A stretch of 64,000 nucleotides of DNA from Streptomyces sp. DH41 (GTDB lineage: Bacteria; Actinomycetota; Actinomycetes; Streptomycetales; Streptomycetaceae): assembly GCF_029813785.1 (NCBI RefSeq), contig NZ_JARVKY010000024.1:80463-144462 (forward strand). Direction: 5' to 3'. Positions within the stretch are counted from its first letter, which is position 1; each line of letters begins with the position of its first letter. The notes under the pieces are model-generated. The model was not told the origin of the DNA. It ran no database searches and worked only from the letters and a program-made list of their open reading frames with translations. A program made the position numbers and the translations under genes. Shown piece by piece: positions 16,157 to 26,289 of the stretch.

Positions 16157-17125
16157 TCAGCTCGACGGGCCGATGCCGCTGCCGACCCCGCCGCCCGTGT
16201 CCGCGTCGCCGACGGGCCGGATGCCCTCGGTGATCCGGTCCATGACGTCGAGCGGCGGCCCGTCCGCGCCGGCGTCGAAGACGTAGCGGACGACGATCGG
16301 GGACTCCGTGCCGACGGTGGAGGGGAACACCAGCGACTGCACGTACCCGCCGGGGCCCTTGGCCGTCGTCACCCGCCAGCGCACGTAGTACCCGGCGCGT
16401 CCGGCCACCGCGACCGGCCCGGACGCCACCTCCTCGTGGGACTCGATGCCGCCGAAGGGCTTGTTGCCGATCAGGTCGCGGTCGTAGGCGTCGTCGGCGG
16501 CGTCCTCGATGTCCTGCTGGGCGAGGGCCTTCGGGTCGGACTCGGCGTTCGCCGTGACGGTGCGGGAGATGACGAGACCGTGCCGGCACACACTGCCGTC
16601 GGCGGGGCAGTCGTAGGTGCCGTCCGTGGTCATCATGACGTCGTTCTGGGCGACGTGCTCCGGTCGGACCCAACCGTCCGGCAGCGGGAAGGTGATGCCG
16701 TTGAGCGGGTCCTCGACCACGGCCGGGTCGTCGGCGGAGGGTTCGGAGGGCGTCGGCGAGGGGGCCGGCTCCGTGCTCGCCGGTGCCGGGCCGGTGGCGG
16801 TCCCCGTGGCCGACGGGGCCTGCGCCCCGAAGGCGCCGTCGTCGTCCTCGCCGAGGACGAGAAAGCCGGTGACGACCGCCGCGACCAGCACGGCCGCGGC
16901 GGTGCCGAGGGCTACGGCCTTGCCGCGCCCGGTGCCACCGTCCGGCCGCGGCTGTCGGCTCATCGGCTGCCGCGGTGGCCGTTGGTCGAGCGGCGGCTGG
17001 GCCGCGCCGTACCCGGTGGCCCCGGGCGTGCGCCGGTACTCCGTCCAGGTCGTGCCGTCCCACCAGCGTTCCTGGTGCGGGGCCGACGGATCGCGGTACC
17101 AGCCGGGCGGCGGCGTCATGCTCAT
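16157..17125 (-). CDS. DUF2510 membrane protein with extracytoplasmic domain
   Basis: The 322-residue protein has an N-terminal DUF2510 module (PPGWYRDPSAPHQERWWDG, residues 5-30), a short basic linker, and one transmembrane helix (about 70-92, AVALGTAAAVLVAAVVTGFL). A Pro/Ser/Thr-rich stalk (about 105-135) and an outer domain with a cysteine pair (YDCPADGSVCRHG) follow. The orientation is Nin-Cout. DUF2510 modules are common in actinobacterial membrane proteins and are thought to mediate envelope interactions. The function is unknown. An ATG two codons later is an equally good start. Confidence 0.8.
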   Translation of the reverse strand: MSMTPPPGWYRDPSAPHQERWWDGTTWTEYRRTPGATGYGAAQPPLDQRPPRQPMSRQPRPDGGTGRGKAVALGTAAAVLVAAVVTGFLVLGEDDDGAFGAQAPSATGTATGPAPASTEPAPSPTPSEPSADDPAVVEDPLNGITFPLPDGWVRPEHVAQNDVMMTTDGTYDCPADGSVCRHGLVISRTVTANAESDPKALAQQDIEDAADDAYDRDLIGNKPFGGIESHEEVASGPVAVAGRAGYYVRWRVTTAKGPGGYVQSLVFPSTVGTESPIVVRYVFDAGADGPPLDVMDRITEGIRPVGDADTGGGVGSGIGPSS

Positions 17126-17156
17126 TCCGGCACTTTAGGACGCCGTCCGCGCCCGG

Positions 17157-17939
17157 CTACAGCGGTGTGACGTACGCCCCGGAAATCCCGCCGTCCACCA
17201 GGAAGTCGGTGGCGTTCACGAAGGAGGAGTCGTCGCTGGCCAGGAACGCGACGGCGGCGGCGATCTCCTCGGCCTCGGCGAACCGTCCGAGCGGGATGTG
17301 GACGAGGCGGCGAGCGGCCCGCTCCGGGTCCTTGGCGAACAGTTCCCGCAGCAGCGGCGTGTTGACCGGGCCGGGGCAGAGGGCGTTGACGCGGATGCCC
17401 TCCCGCGCGAACTGCACGCCCAGTTCACGCGACATGGCGAGGACGCCGCCCTTGGACGCGGTGTACGAGATCTGCGAGGTCGCCGCGCCCATCCGGGCCA
17501 CGAAGGACGCGGTGTTGATGATGGACCCCCTGCCCTGGCGCCGCATGTAGGGGATGGCGGCTTTGCAGCACAGGTAGACGGAGGTGAGGTTGACCTCCTG
17601 GACGCGCTGCCAGGCCTCCAGACCGGTCTCCAGGATGGAGTCGTCGTCGGGCGGGGAGATACCGGCGTTGTTGAACGCGACGTCGACGCTGCCGTAGGTG
17701 GCGTACGCGGCCTCGAACAGTGCCTCGACCTGCTCGGGGTCGGTGACGTCGACCTTGACGAAGGTGCCGCCGGTCTCCTCGGCCGCGGCCCGGCCCCGGG
17801 TCTCGTCCACGTCGCCGCAGACGACGTGCGCGCCCTCGGAGGCGAGTCGGCGGGACGCGGCGAGGCCGATGCCGCTGCCCGCTCCGGTGACGACGGCGGT
17901 ACGGCCGGCCAGACGGCGGCAGATGATGTCCTCGGTCAT
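17157..17939 (-). CDS. Short-chain dehydrogenase/reductase
   Basis: The 260-residue classical SDR has NAD(P)-binding T18-G-A-G-S-G-I-G, NNAG at 90-93, Ser145, Y159-T-A-S-K163 and the PG motif (CPGPVNTP). An Asp (CGDVDE) at the end of beta-2 suggests NAD(H). It probably oxidises an alcohol or reduces a ketone. It is the last gene of the minus-strand set glnA4-like / aldehyde dehydrogenase / SDR, 6 bp after the dehydrogenase, so it likely handles a metabolite of the same amine-catabolic route. Confidence 0.92.
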   Translation of the reverse strand: MTEDIICRRLAGRTAVVTGAGSGIGLAASRRLASEGAHVVCGDVDETRGRAAAEETGGTFVKVDVTDPEQVEALFEAAYATYGSVDVAFNNAGISPPDDDSILETGLEAWQRVQEVNLTSVYLCCKAAIPYMRRQGRGSIINTASFVARMGAATSQISYTASKGGVLAMSRELGVQFAREGIRVNALCPGPVNTPLLRELFAKDPERAARRLVHIPLGRFAEAEEIAAAVAFLASDDSSFVNATDFLVDGGISGAYVTPL

Positions 17940-17945
17940 GAGTGG

Positions 17946-19337
17946 CTAGGCCTCCGTGCTCGACGAGACGTCGCTGATGAAGACGTTCTTGGTCTCGGTG
18001 AACGCGGTCAGCGCGTCCGGGCCGAGTTCGCGGCCGAGGCCGGACTGCTCGAAGCCGCCGAAGGGCGTCCAGTAGCGGACGCTGGAGTGGGAGTTGACGG
18101 ACAGGTTCCCGGCGCGGACCGCGCTCGACACGCGCAGGGCGCGGCCGACGTCCCGAGTCCAGAGCGAGCCGGACAGGCCGTAGTCGGTGGCGTTGGCCAG
18201 GCGGATCGCGTCGGCCTCGTCCTCGAAGGGCAGGACGACGGCGACGGGTCCGAAGACCTCCTCGACGGCCACGCGCGCGTGCGCGTCGACGCCGGTCAGG
18301 ACGGTGGGCGGGAACCAGAAACCGGGGCCGCCCTCGGGGGCCTTGCCGCGGATGCCGTCGGCGTCGGCGGGGACGTAGGAGCGGACGCGGTCCAGTTGGG
18401 CCCGGGAGATCAGGGGGCCCATGTCGGTCCGTTCGTCGGCCGGGTCGCCGACGAGGACGGACTCGATCGCGGGGGCGAGGAGGCCGAGGAAGCGGTCGTA
18501 CACCGAGCGCTGGACCAGGACTCGGGTGCGGGCGCAGCAGTCCTGGCCGGAGTTGTCGAGGAAGGACATGGGCGTGGCGGCGGCTGCTGCCTCGATGTCG
18601 GCGTCGGCGAAGACGATGTTGGGGCTTTTGCCGCCGAGTTCGAGGGTGACGGGCTTGAGGAGCGCCGCGGCCTTGGCCGCCACCCGCCGGCCGACCGTCG
18701 TCGACCCGGTGAAGACGATCTTCGCCACGCCCGGGTGTCCGACGAGCGCGTCGCCCGCGACGGGCCCGTGTCCGGGCAGCACCTGGAACAGGCCCTCGGG
18801 CAGTCCGGCCGCCAGGGCCAGCTCGGCCAGGCGGAGCGCGGTCAGCGGGGTCGTCTCGGCGGGCTTGAGGAGCACGGCGTTGCCCGCCGCCAGGGCCGGC
18901 GCGGTGCCCCAGGCGGCGATCGGCATGGGGAAGTTCCAGGGCGCGATGACGCCGACGACGCCGAGCGGTTCGAGGATCGTCACGTCCAGGCCGCCGGCGA
19001 CCGGGATCTGCCGTCCGGTGAGCCGCTCCACTCCCCCGGCGGCGTAGTCGAGCAGGTCACGGACGTTGCCCGCCTCCCAGCGGGCGTTGCCGATGGTGTG
19101 CCCGGCCTCGCGGACCTCCAGCCGGGCCAGTTCCTCCAGGTGCTCGTCGACGGCGGTGGCGAAGCGGCGCAGCAGCCGGGCGCGGTCGCCGGGAGCGAGG
19201 GCGGCCCAGGTGGTCTGCGCCCGGGCGGCCCGTAGGACGGCGGCGTCGACGTCGGCCGCGGAGGCGGCGGGGACGGTGGCGACGACCTCTTCGGTGGCGG
19301 GGTTCAGTACACGCAGTTCATGCAGCTCGTGGGACAA
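17946..19337 (-). CDS. NAD(P)-dependent aldehyde dehydrogenase
   Basis: I chose the TTG at 19337 because GTGAGG lies six bases upstream; the GTG at 19349, overlapping the upstream stop, is an alternative. The 463-residue protein starts MSHELHELRVLNPATEEVVA. Catalytic features are PWNFP (N135), K158 in LKPAE, E234 in LELGGKSPN, and the nucleophile C267 in SGQDCC. It belongs to the gamma-glutamyl-aminoaldehyde/betaine-aldehyde dehydrogenase class. Its place directly after a glutamine-synthetase-like gene suggests it oxidises a gamma-glutamylated aldehyde. Confidence 0.93.
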   Translation of the reverse strand: MSHELHELRVLNPATEEVVATVPAASAADVDAAVLRAARAQTTWAALAPGDRARLLRRFATAVDEHLEELARLEVREAGHTIGNARWEAGNVRDLLDYAAGGVERLTGRQIPVAGGLDVTILEPLGVVGVIAPWNFPMPIAAWGTAPALAAGNAVLLKPAETTPLTALRLAELALAAGLPEGLFQVLPGHGPVAGDALVGHPGVAKIVFTGSTTVGRRVAAKAAALLKPVTLELGGKSPNIVFADADIEAAAAATPMSFLDNSGQDCCARTRVLVQRSVYDRFLGLLAPAIESVLVGDPADERTDMGPLISRAQLDRVRSYVPADADGIRGKAPEGGPGFWFPPTVLTGVDAHARVAVEEVFGPVAVVLPFEDEADAIRLANATDYGLSGSLWTRDVGRALRVSSAVRAGNLSVNSHSSVRYWTPFGGFEQSGLGRELGPDALTAFTETKNVFISDVSSSTEA

Positions 19338-19345
19338 GGGGTGCC

Positions 19346-20710
19346 TCACATGCGTTCGAAGGAGCGGCGCAGCTCCCAGTCCGTGACGGCGGCGTCGTAG
19401 GCGTCGAGTTCGACGCGCGCCATGTTGCGGTAGTGGGCGACGACCTCGTCCCCGAAGGCGGCCTTGGCGAGGGTGCTGTTCTCCCAGAGCTCGGCGGCCT
19501 CGCGCAGCGTGGTGGGGACGTGCTCGTAACCGGCGGTGTAGGCGTTGCCCCGGCACGGCTCGGGCAGTTCCAGCCGCTGTTCGACGCCGTGCAGTCCGGC
19601 CGCGACCATGCCCGCCACCGCGAGGTACGGGTTGACGTCGCCGCCGGGGAGCCGGTTCTCGAAGCGCAGGGAGCGGCCGTGGCCGACGACGCGCAGGGCG
19701 CAGGTGCGGTTGTCGTGGCCCCAGGCGACGGCGGTCGGGGCGAAGGACCCGGGCTGGAAGCGCTTGTAGGAGTTGATGTGGGGGGCGTAGAGGAGGGAGA
19801 ACTCGCGCAGCGCCACCAGTTGTCCGGCGAGGAAGTGCCGCATGACCTCGGACATGCCGCCCTCCCCCTCGCCGGCCATGACGCCGTCGCCGTCGGCGTC
19901 GGTGAGGGAGAGGTGGACGTGGCAGGAGTTGCCCTCGCGCTCGTTGTACTTGGCCATGAAGGTGAGGGACATGCCCTCCTGGGCGGCGATCTCCTTGGCG
20001 CCGGTCTTGTAGACCGCGTGCTGGTCGCAGGTGACCAGGGCCTCGTCGTAGCGGAAGACGATCTCGTGCTGGCCGGGGTTGCACTCGCCCTTGGCGGACT
20101 CGACGGTGAGGCCCGCGCCGGTCATCTCGTTGCGGATGCGGCGCAGCAGGGGCTCGACGCGGCCGGTGCCGAGCACCGAGTAGTCGATGTTGTACTGGTT
20201 GGCCGGGGTCAGGGCTCGGTAGCCGGAGTCCCAGGCCTGTTCGTAGGTGTCGCGGAAGACGATGAACTCCAGCTCCGTGCCGGCCCGCGCGGTCCAGCCG
20301 TGCTCGGCGAGCCGCTCCAGCTGGCGGCGCAGGATCTGGCGGGGAGCGGCGATCACCGGGGAGCCGTCCTGCCAGGCGAGGTCGGCGACGACGAACGCGG
20401 TGCCCTCGTTCCACGGCAGGCGGCGCAGGGTGTCCATGTCGGCGTGCATGGCGAAGTCGCCGTAGCCGCGGTCCCAGGAGGACATCGCGTAGCCGTCGAC
20501 GGTGTTCATGTCGGCGTCGACGGCGAGGAGGTAGTTGCAGCCCTCGGTGCCGTGTCCGAGGACCTCGTCGAGGAAGAAGCGCGCGGCGAACCGCTTGCCC
20601 TGGAGGCGTCCCTGCATGTCCGGGAAGGCCAGGACGACGGTGTCGATGTCACCGGCGGCGACGAGGGCGTGCAGTTCCTCGACCCCGAGTGGGGGTGTGC
20701 GGTCTGGCAC
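19346..20710 (-). CDS. glnA4: Gamma-glutamyl-amine synthetase (glutamine synthetase-like, GlnA4 type)
   Basis: The GTG at 20710 has AAGGAGG eight bases upstream and gives 454 residues. It has the glutamine-synthetase beta-grasp N-domain (VLAFPDMQGRLQGKRF) and catalytic domain with GTELEFIVF (Glu metal ligand), NEREGNSCHVHLSL, KRFQPGSFAP and RFENRLPGGDVNPYL. It lacks the adenylylation-loop tyrosine context of GlnA. In S. coelicolor the gene in this position, GlnA4, ligates glutamate to ethanolamine (recalled literature). The clustering with aldehyde dehydrogenase, SDR, GntR regulator and gamma-glutamyl hydrolase fits. Ammonium assimilation is unlikely to be its role. Confidence 0.87.
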   Translation of the reverse strand: MPDRTPPLGVEELHALVAAGDIDTVVLAFPDMQGRLQGKRFAARFFLDEVLGHGTEGCNYLLAVDADMNTVDGYAMSSWDRGYGDFAMHADMDTLRRLPWNEGTAFVVADLAWQDGSPVIAAPRQILRRQLERLAEHGWTARAGTELEFIVFRDTYEQAWDSGYRALTPANQYNIDYSVLGTGRVEPLLRRIRNEMTGAGLTVESAKGECNPGQHEIVFRYDEALVTCDQHAVYKTGAKEIAAQEGMSLTFMAKYNEREGNSCHVHLSLTDADGDGVMAGEGEGGMSEVMRHFLAGQLVALREFSLLYAPHINSYKRFQPGSFAPTAVAWGHDNRTCALRVVGHGRSLRFENRLPGGDVNPYLAVAGMVAAGLHGVEQRLELPEPCRGNAYTAGYEHVPTTLREAAELWENSTLAKAAFGDEVVAHYRNMARVELDAYDAAVTDWELRRSFERM

Positions 20711-20735
20711 GGGGAGAGCCTCCTTGTGGCCGGGA

Positions 20736-20750
20736 GCCATAAGGTATGGC
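20736..20750. promoter_or_regulatory. Candidate operator between the glnA4-like and GntR genes
   Basis: GCCATAAGGTATGGC is a perfect 6-3-6 palindrome 25 bp upstream of the glnA4-like start. It overlaps the first possible ATG of the regulator. A second partial palindrome, ATGG-N7-CCAT, overlaps its right half (20746-20760). Position and form suit binding by the adjacent FadR-type repressor. Confidence 0.5.
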
Positions 20751-20784
20751 GGGCAACCATTGCTTGGGAAGGGGGCACGGCCGC

Positions 20785-21519
20785 ATGCCGGAGGAAACCG
20801 GCGGGAGTGTGACGGACCGGCTCGCACCGGTGCTGCGGACGGTGCGGGCGGGCAACGGCTTCGAGGAGGCGCTGGAGCAGATCCTCCAGGTCGTCAGGCT
20901 GGGCCTGGTGTCCGCGGGCGAGCGGCTGCCGGCCGAGCGGGAGCTGGCGGAGCGGCTGGGGATCAGCCGGGTCACACTGCGCGAGGTGTTGCGGGTGCTC
21001 CAGGACCAGGGGCTGGTCCAGGCGCGGCGCGGCCGGTATGGCGGAACGTTCGTGCTGCCGCGCACGGACGCGGGCGGCGAGGACGAGCTGCGGCGCCGGG
21101 TCGCGGGGGTCGACGTCGAGGACGTGCTGCGCTTCCGGGAGGTGCTGGAGGTGGGCGCGGCCGGGCTGTGCGCGGCGCACGGGCTGACGGACGCGCGGGC
21201 GGCGCGGCTGCGCGAGGCGCTGGCCGGCACGCGGGACGCCCCTCTGGCGCAGTACCGGCGGCTGGACACGATGCTGCATCTCACCCTCGCGGAACTGTGC
21301 GGCTCACCGGCCCTGGCGGCGCAGTACGCGGCCGTCCGGGCCACCCTGAACGACCTGCTGGACTGCATTCCGCTGCTGGTGCGCAACCTGGAGCACTCCC
21401 AGCGGCAGCACATCGCGCTGGTGGACGCGGTGCTCGACGGGGACGCGGAGGGGGCGCGGGAGATCGCGCGGGAGCACTGTGCGGGGACGGCGGCGCTGCT
21501 GCGCGGGTTTCTGACATGA
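20785..21519 (+). CDS. GntR/FadR-family transcriptional regulator
   Basis: The ATG at 20785 is preferred, giving 244 residues (MPEETGGSVTDRLAPVLR); an ATG at 20746 overlaps the palindrome and could serve a leaderless message. The winged-helix domain has ERLPAERELAERLG and ISRVTLREVLRVLQDQGLV. The FCD effector domain follows (LRFREVLEVGAAGLCAAHG, ALVDAVLDGDAEGAREIARE). FCD proteins bind carboxylates through metal-coordinating His residues. Divergent transcription from the glnA4-like gene across ~75 bp makes it the probable local repressor, as reported for the S. coelicolor ethanolamine cluster. Confidence 0.9.
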   Translation: MPEETGGSVTDRLAPVLRTVRAGNGFEEALEQILQVVRLGLVSAGERLPAERELAERLGISRVTLREVLRVLQDQGLVQARRGRYGGTFVLPRTDAGGEDELRRRVAGVDVEDVLRFREVLEVGAAGLCAAHGLTDARAARLREALAGTRDAPLAQYRRLDTMLHLTLAELCGSPALAAQYAAVRATLNDLLDCIPLLVRNLEHSQRQHIALVDAVLDGDAEGAREIAREHCAGTAALLRGFLT

Positions 21520-21642
21520 GTGCCCCGCGCGTGCGGTCCTGCGCGTACGTGTCCTCCGTCTCGCGCGGCAAAGGTGTGAGGGCGACCCATTGGCAAGACG
21601 ATTCACCGACAGGTCATCGACGGTTGGTTACCGGGAGGTCGG

Positions 21643-22383
21643 ATGGCGGGCAGGCCGCTGATCGGCGTCAGTACGTATCTGGAGTCCGGGGCGCGCTGGG
21701 GCGTGTGGGAGCTGGAGGCGGCGCTGTTGCCGGCCGGGTATCCGCGGCTCGTGCAGCGGGCGGGTGGACTGGCCGTGATGCTTCCGCCGGACGCGCCGGA
21801 GCACGCCGCCGCCGCCGTCGCCCGCCTCGACGGGCTGGCGATCGCGGGCGGCCCGGACGTGGAACCCGTCCGCTACGGCGCCGAGCCCGGCCCGCACACC
21901 GGCCCGCCGGCCCGGGCCCGGGACACGTGGGAGCTGGCGCTCATCGAGGCGGCCCTGGCCGCGCGCGTGCCGCTGCTGGGCATCTGCCGGGGCATGCAGC
22001 TGCTCAACGTCGCCCTGGGCGGCACCCTCGTCCAGCACATCGACGGCCACGCCGAGGTGGTGGGCGTGTTCGGGGGCCACCCGGTCACACCGGTGCCGGG
22101 GTCGCTGTACGCCGGTGTCGTCCCCGAGGAGATGTTCGTGCCGACGTACCACCACCAGGCGGTGGACCGGCTCGGCACGGGTCTCGTCGCGTCGGCCCAC
22201 GCTGCGGACGGCACCGTGGAGGCCCTGGAACTGCCGTCCGCCCCGGGCTGGGTCCTCGGCGTGCAGTGGCATCCGGAGATGGACAAGGACGTACGGGTGA
22301 TGCGGGCACTGGTGGACGCGGCGCGGCCGGTCCGAGCCGAGACCACTCCGGCGATGCCGGGAACGAGTCCTCGGACCCGGTGA
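21643..22383 (+). CDS. Gamma-glutamyl-amine hydrolase (PuuD-like, peptidase C26)
   Basis: The 246-residue class-I glutamine amidotransferase fold has nucleophile C115 in GICRGMQLLN and H210/E212 in GVQWHPEMD. It starts MAGRPLIGVSTYLESGARWG, with GGGAGG just upstream. PuuD-type enzymes release glutamate from gamma-glutamylated acids such as gamma-glutamyl-GABA. Beside a gamma-glutamyl-amine synthetase and an aldehyde dehydrogenase it completes a gamma-glutamylation pathway. It follows the regulator on the plus strand after 123 bp, so it may have its own promoter. Confidence 0.9.
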   Translation: MAGRPLIGVSTYLESGARWGVWELEAALLPAGYPRLVQRAGGLAVMLPPDAPEHAAAAVARLDGLAIAGGPDVEPVRYGAEPGPHTGPPARARDTWELALIEAALAARVPLLGICRGMQLLNVALGGTLVQHIDGHAEVVGVFGGHPVTPVPGSLYAGVVPEEMFVPTYHHQAVDRLGTGLVASAHAADGTVEALELPSAPGWVLGVQWHPEMDKDVRVMRALVDAARPVRAETTPAMPGTSPRTR

Positions 22384-22527
22384 CGGCGGCCGGCGCGCCC
22401 GAGAGGGCGCAAGGGTGCGCGAGCCGGGGCCGGGCCCCACCGCCGGCCCCGGCCCTGGCGGAGCACCCGGCGCGCCCCGCCTGTGAGAGTCCTCGGGGCG
22501 AGCCCGCCCTGGACTCCGCCGGCAGAT

Positions 22528-23496
22528 CTACCCCCGCGTCAGTGACAGCAGTTGCCGGGCCGGGCCCGTCGGGCGGTGGCCCGTGGGCCACACCGCTCGT
22601 AGGTCGCGGGCCAGCGCGACGTCCGCCACGGGCACGCTCACCAGGCGCCGGGTGGTGAGCTCCTCGCCGACGGCGAGTTCGCTGAGGACGGAGGGGCCCG
22701 CGCCGCTCACGGCCGCCGCCTTCACCGCGGTGGTCGACGAGAGTTCGATCAGCGGGCGGGCCAGACCGCCCAGGGCCGCGTCCAGGACCTGCCGGGTGCC
22801 CGAACCCTTCTCCCGGAGGATCAGCGGGGTCGCCGCCAGTTCCGCCGCCGCGAGCGGGCGCCGGCGGCGGGCCCACGGGTGGCCCGGCGCGGTCACGACG
22901 ATCAGCCGGTCACGGGCGATGACGGCCGAGTCGAGGCCCGCCGGGACACTCACCCCTTCCACGAAACCCAGGTCGGCCTCGCCGGACAGCAGGCGCTCCG
23001 CCACCGCCGCGGAGTTCCCGGCGAGCAGCGAGACCGCCGTGTCCGGCAGCTGGGAGCGCAGCGCGACCAGCCAGCCCGGCAGCAGGTACTCCGCGATCGT
23101 CATGCTCGCCGCCACCCGCAGCCGCGAGTCCCGTCGGTCCCGCAGCGCCTGCGCGCCCGCGTCGAACGCCTCGGCCGCCTCCACGATCCGGCGCGCCCAG
23201 TCCGTGACCAGCGCGCCGGCGTCGGTGAGCCGGGAACCGCGCGGCGACCGGTCCACCAGCGCCACCCCCAGCTGGCGTTCCATCGAGCGGATACGACTGC
23301 TGGCGGCCGGCTGCGTGACGCCCAGCTCGCGCGCCGCCCCGCCGAGGCTGCCCAGCCGCGCCACAGCCAGCAGCAGCTCCATCGCCCCGAGATCCGGCAC
23401 CCGGTGCGCCAGCGAGCCCGCCGCGTGCCGCCCCGGCGCCTCCTGTCCGCCCTCCGTACCGCCCGCGCCGCCCGTACCACCCGCACCGCTGCTCAT
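22528..23496 (-). CDS. LysR-family transcriptional regulator
   Basis: The 322-residue protein has a Gly-rich N-tail and then the LTTR winged helix (~37-95: MELLLAVARLGSLGGAAREL, VTQPAASSRIRSMERQLG). The two-lobed substrate-binding domain follows. It is divergent from the TDT-family exporter gene across 70 bp holding two short palindromes, the usual layout for a LysR activator and its target. The start is uncertain because the Gly-rich tail is unusual; an internal ATG (MELLLAV, about residue 39) is too late to keep the HTH complete. Confidence 0.92.
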   Translation of the reverse strand: MSSGAGGTGGAGGTEGGQEAPGRHAAGSLAHRVPDLGAMELLLAVARLGSLGGAARELGVTQPAASSRIRSMERQLGVALVDRSPRGSRLTDAGALVTDWARRIVEAAEAFDAGAQALRDRRDSRLRVAASMTIAEYLLPGWLVALRSQLPDTAVSLLAGNSAAVAERLLSGEADLGFVEGVSVPAGLDSAVIARDRLIVVTAPGHPWARRRRPLAAAELAATPLILREKGSGTRQVLDAALGGLARPLIELSSTTAVKAAAVSGAGPSVLSELAVGEELTTRRLVSVPVADVALARDLRAVWPTGHRPTGPARQLLSLTRG

Positions 23497-23527
23497 AACT
23501 CCAGCTTATGCCGTCATAGGGACGTGG

Positions 23528-23541
23528 CCCCTGGTCAGGGG
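23528..23541. promoter_or_regulatory. Palindrome between LysR and TDT transporter genes
   Basis: CCCCTG-GT-CAGGGG is a perfect 6-bp-arm palindrome midway between the divergent starts. A smaller one, TATG-CCGT-CATA, lies near 23512. Either could be the LysR site; neither shows the usual T-N11-A core clearly. Confidence 0.4.
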
Positions 23542-23566
23542 ATTCGACCACCGAGACCGTGGGCGC

Positions 23567-24724
<1,158 letters not shown>

Positions 24725-25419
24725 GGTACCGCCCGTCGACGAGCGCGCAGGGCAGGCCGGGGAAGGCCTCCGGGCCGTCGTCGGCGGTGAAGCGGTACGG
24801 CTCGTCCGGCAGGACCACGACGTCCGGGCGGGCCTCCCGCAACTCCTCGACCGGGACCTTCGGGTAGCGCTCCGCGTGGCCGGCGTAGAGGTGGTCGATG
24901 CCCAGGCGGGCCAGTACGTCGCCCGCGAAGGTGTCGCGGCCCAGCACCATCCAGGGCCTGCGCCAGATCGGGACGACGGCCGTGGCACGCCGCTTCGGGG
25001 GTGACGGTGGGACGGCCGACCAGGCCGCCTCCGCCTCGTCCAGCCAGCGGGGCCGGGACGGCGACCCGCAGGCGGCCAGTACCCGCTCCAGTTCGGTGAA
25101 GGCCTGCGGCACGGTGCGGACCTCGGTCACCAGCACCTCGACGCCCGCGGCGCGCAGGGCGTCGAGATCGGGGGCGCGGTTCTCCTCCTCGTTGGCGACC
25201 ACCAGGTCGGGGGCGAGGGTGAGGATCCGCTCGGTCTTCGGGTTCTTCGTGCCTCCGACGCGTACGACGTCGAGGCCGGCCGGGTGGGTGCACCAGTCGG
25301 TGGCGCCGGTCAGGACCCCCGGGACCGTGAGCGCCACGGCCTCGGTCAGCGACGGTACGAGGGAGACGACCCTCATCGCACTCCCGCCCGTGCCCTCATC
25401 GCACCCCCGCCCCGTGTCC

Positions 25420-25989
25420 TCACCGGCGCGGCCCGTCCCGTACCGCCTCGATGTGCTCGGCGACGGCGACCACGATCAGCCGGGTGTCGGGCACCGTGGC
25501 CCGCCACCGGTGCCGTACGCCTCCGGTGAGGTACAGCGTGTCGCCACGCCCCAGCCGGTAGGCGCGGCCCTCGGCCTCGATCTCCACGGCGCCCTCGGTC
25601 ACGAACATCAGCTGGTCGTTGCGGTACTGCAGTTCGCGGCCGGCGTCGTGGTCCCCGGTGAACTCGGAGGCGTGCATCTGGTGGTGTCCGCGCACCAGGG
25701 AGCGCACCTTGGGCGCCAGCTCCGGATCGGGGTCCTCGGCCCGGACCACGTCCACGCTGCACGCGGGGTCGGCGGCGGCGAGCAGCTCCACGGCGGTGGT
25801 GCGCAGCGCGTCGGCCACCTTCTCCAGGGAACTCTGGCTGGGCCGCGCCCGGTCGTTCTCGATCTGACTCAGGAACGGCACGGACAGGCCGCTGCGCTCG
25901 GACACGACGGCGAGGGTGAGCTCGAGGGCGCGGCGCCGCCGCCGCACGGCCGCGCCCACCCGAAGGTGCTGATCCTTGTGGTCGCCCAT
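25420..25989 (-). CDS. XRE-family regulator with cupin domain
   Basis: The ATG at 25989 gives 189 residues; a GTG seven codons upstream is also possible. Residues ~10-65 form an XRE HTH (LTLAVVSERSGLSVPFLSQI, ENDRARPSQSSLEKVADALR). Residues ~110-180 form a small cupin (GRELQYRNDQLMFVTEGAVE, RLGRGDTLYLTGGVRHRW). This PuuR-like architecture usually senses a small metabolite such as a polyamine or amino acid. It lies 43 bp upstream of the BtuF-like gene on the same strand, so the two may be co-transcribed. Confidence 0.9.
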   Translation of the reverse strand: MGDHKDQHLRVGAAVRRRRRALELTLAVVSERSGLSVPFLSQIENDRARPSQSSLEKVADALRTTAVELLAAADPACSVDVVRAEDPDPELAPKVRSLVRGHHQMHASEFTGDHDAGRELQYRNDQLMFVTEGAVEIEAEGRAYRLGRGDTLYLTGGVRHRWRATVPDTRLIVVAVAEHIEAVRDGPRR

Positions 25990-26045
25990 CGCTCCGGCTC
26001 CCTCCTCCACCCGTCGCCGTACCCTGATGAGTTCTCTGCACCCTA

Positions 26046-26072
26046 CGCATGTTCGGCAAACCGTTTCATGCG
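26046..26072. promoter_or_regulatory. Nested palindrome upstream of the XRE-cupin gene
   Basis: CGCATG...CATGCG (arms 26046-26051 and 26067-26072) encloses CGG-CAAA-CCG. It lies about 60 bp upstream of the start at 25989. The region 26011-26290 otherwise contains no gene I can support. Confidence 0.35.
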
Positions 26073-26289
26073 GCCGTCACATCGACGTCACGGTGCGGTG
26101 GCCAGGACCTCACATTTCTCGCCATCTCACGGGCGGCCCGTCCGACGCACCGTGCACCTCATCCGTTCAAGGCGCGGAGCGCCCTCCGTGTTCCCGCCAG
26201 CCCCTCACGCCTCGGCGACGCGGGCTCAGGCAGGGGGTTGGCGCTCCGTGGTTGGCCAAATCCTTACCGTGTCCCGGTCGCGGACGGCT

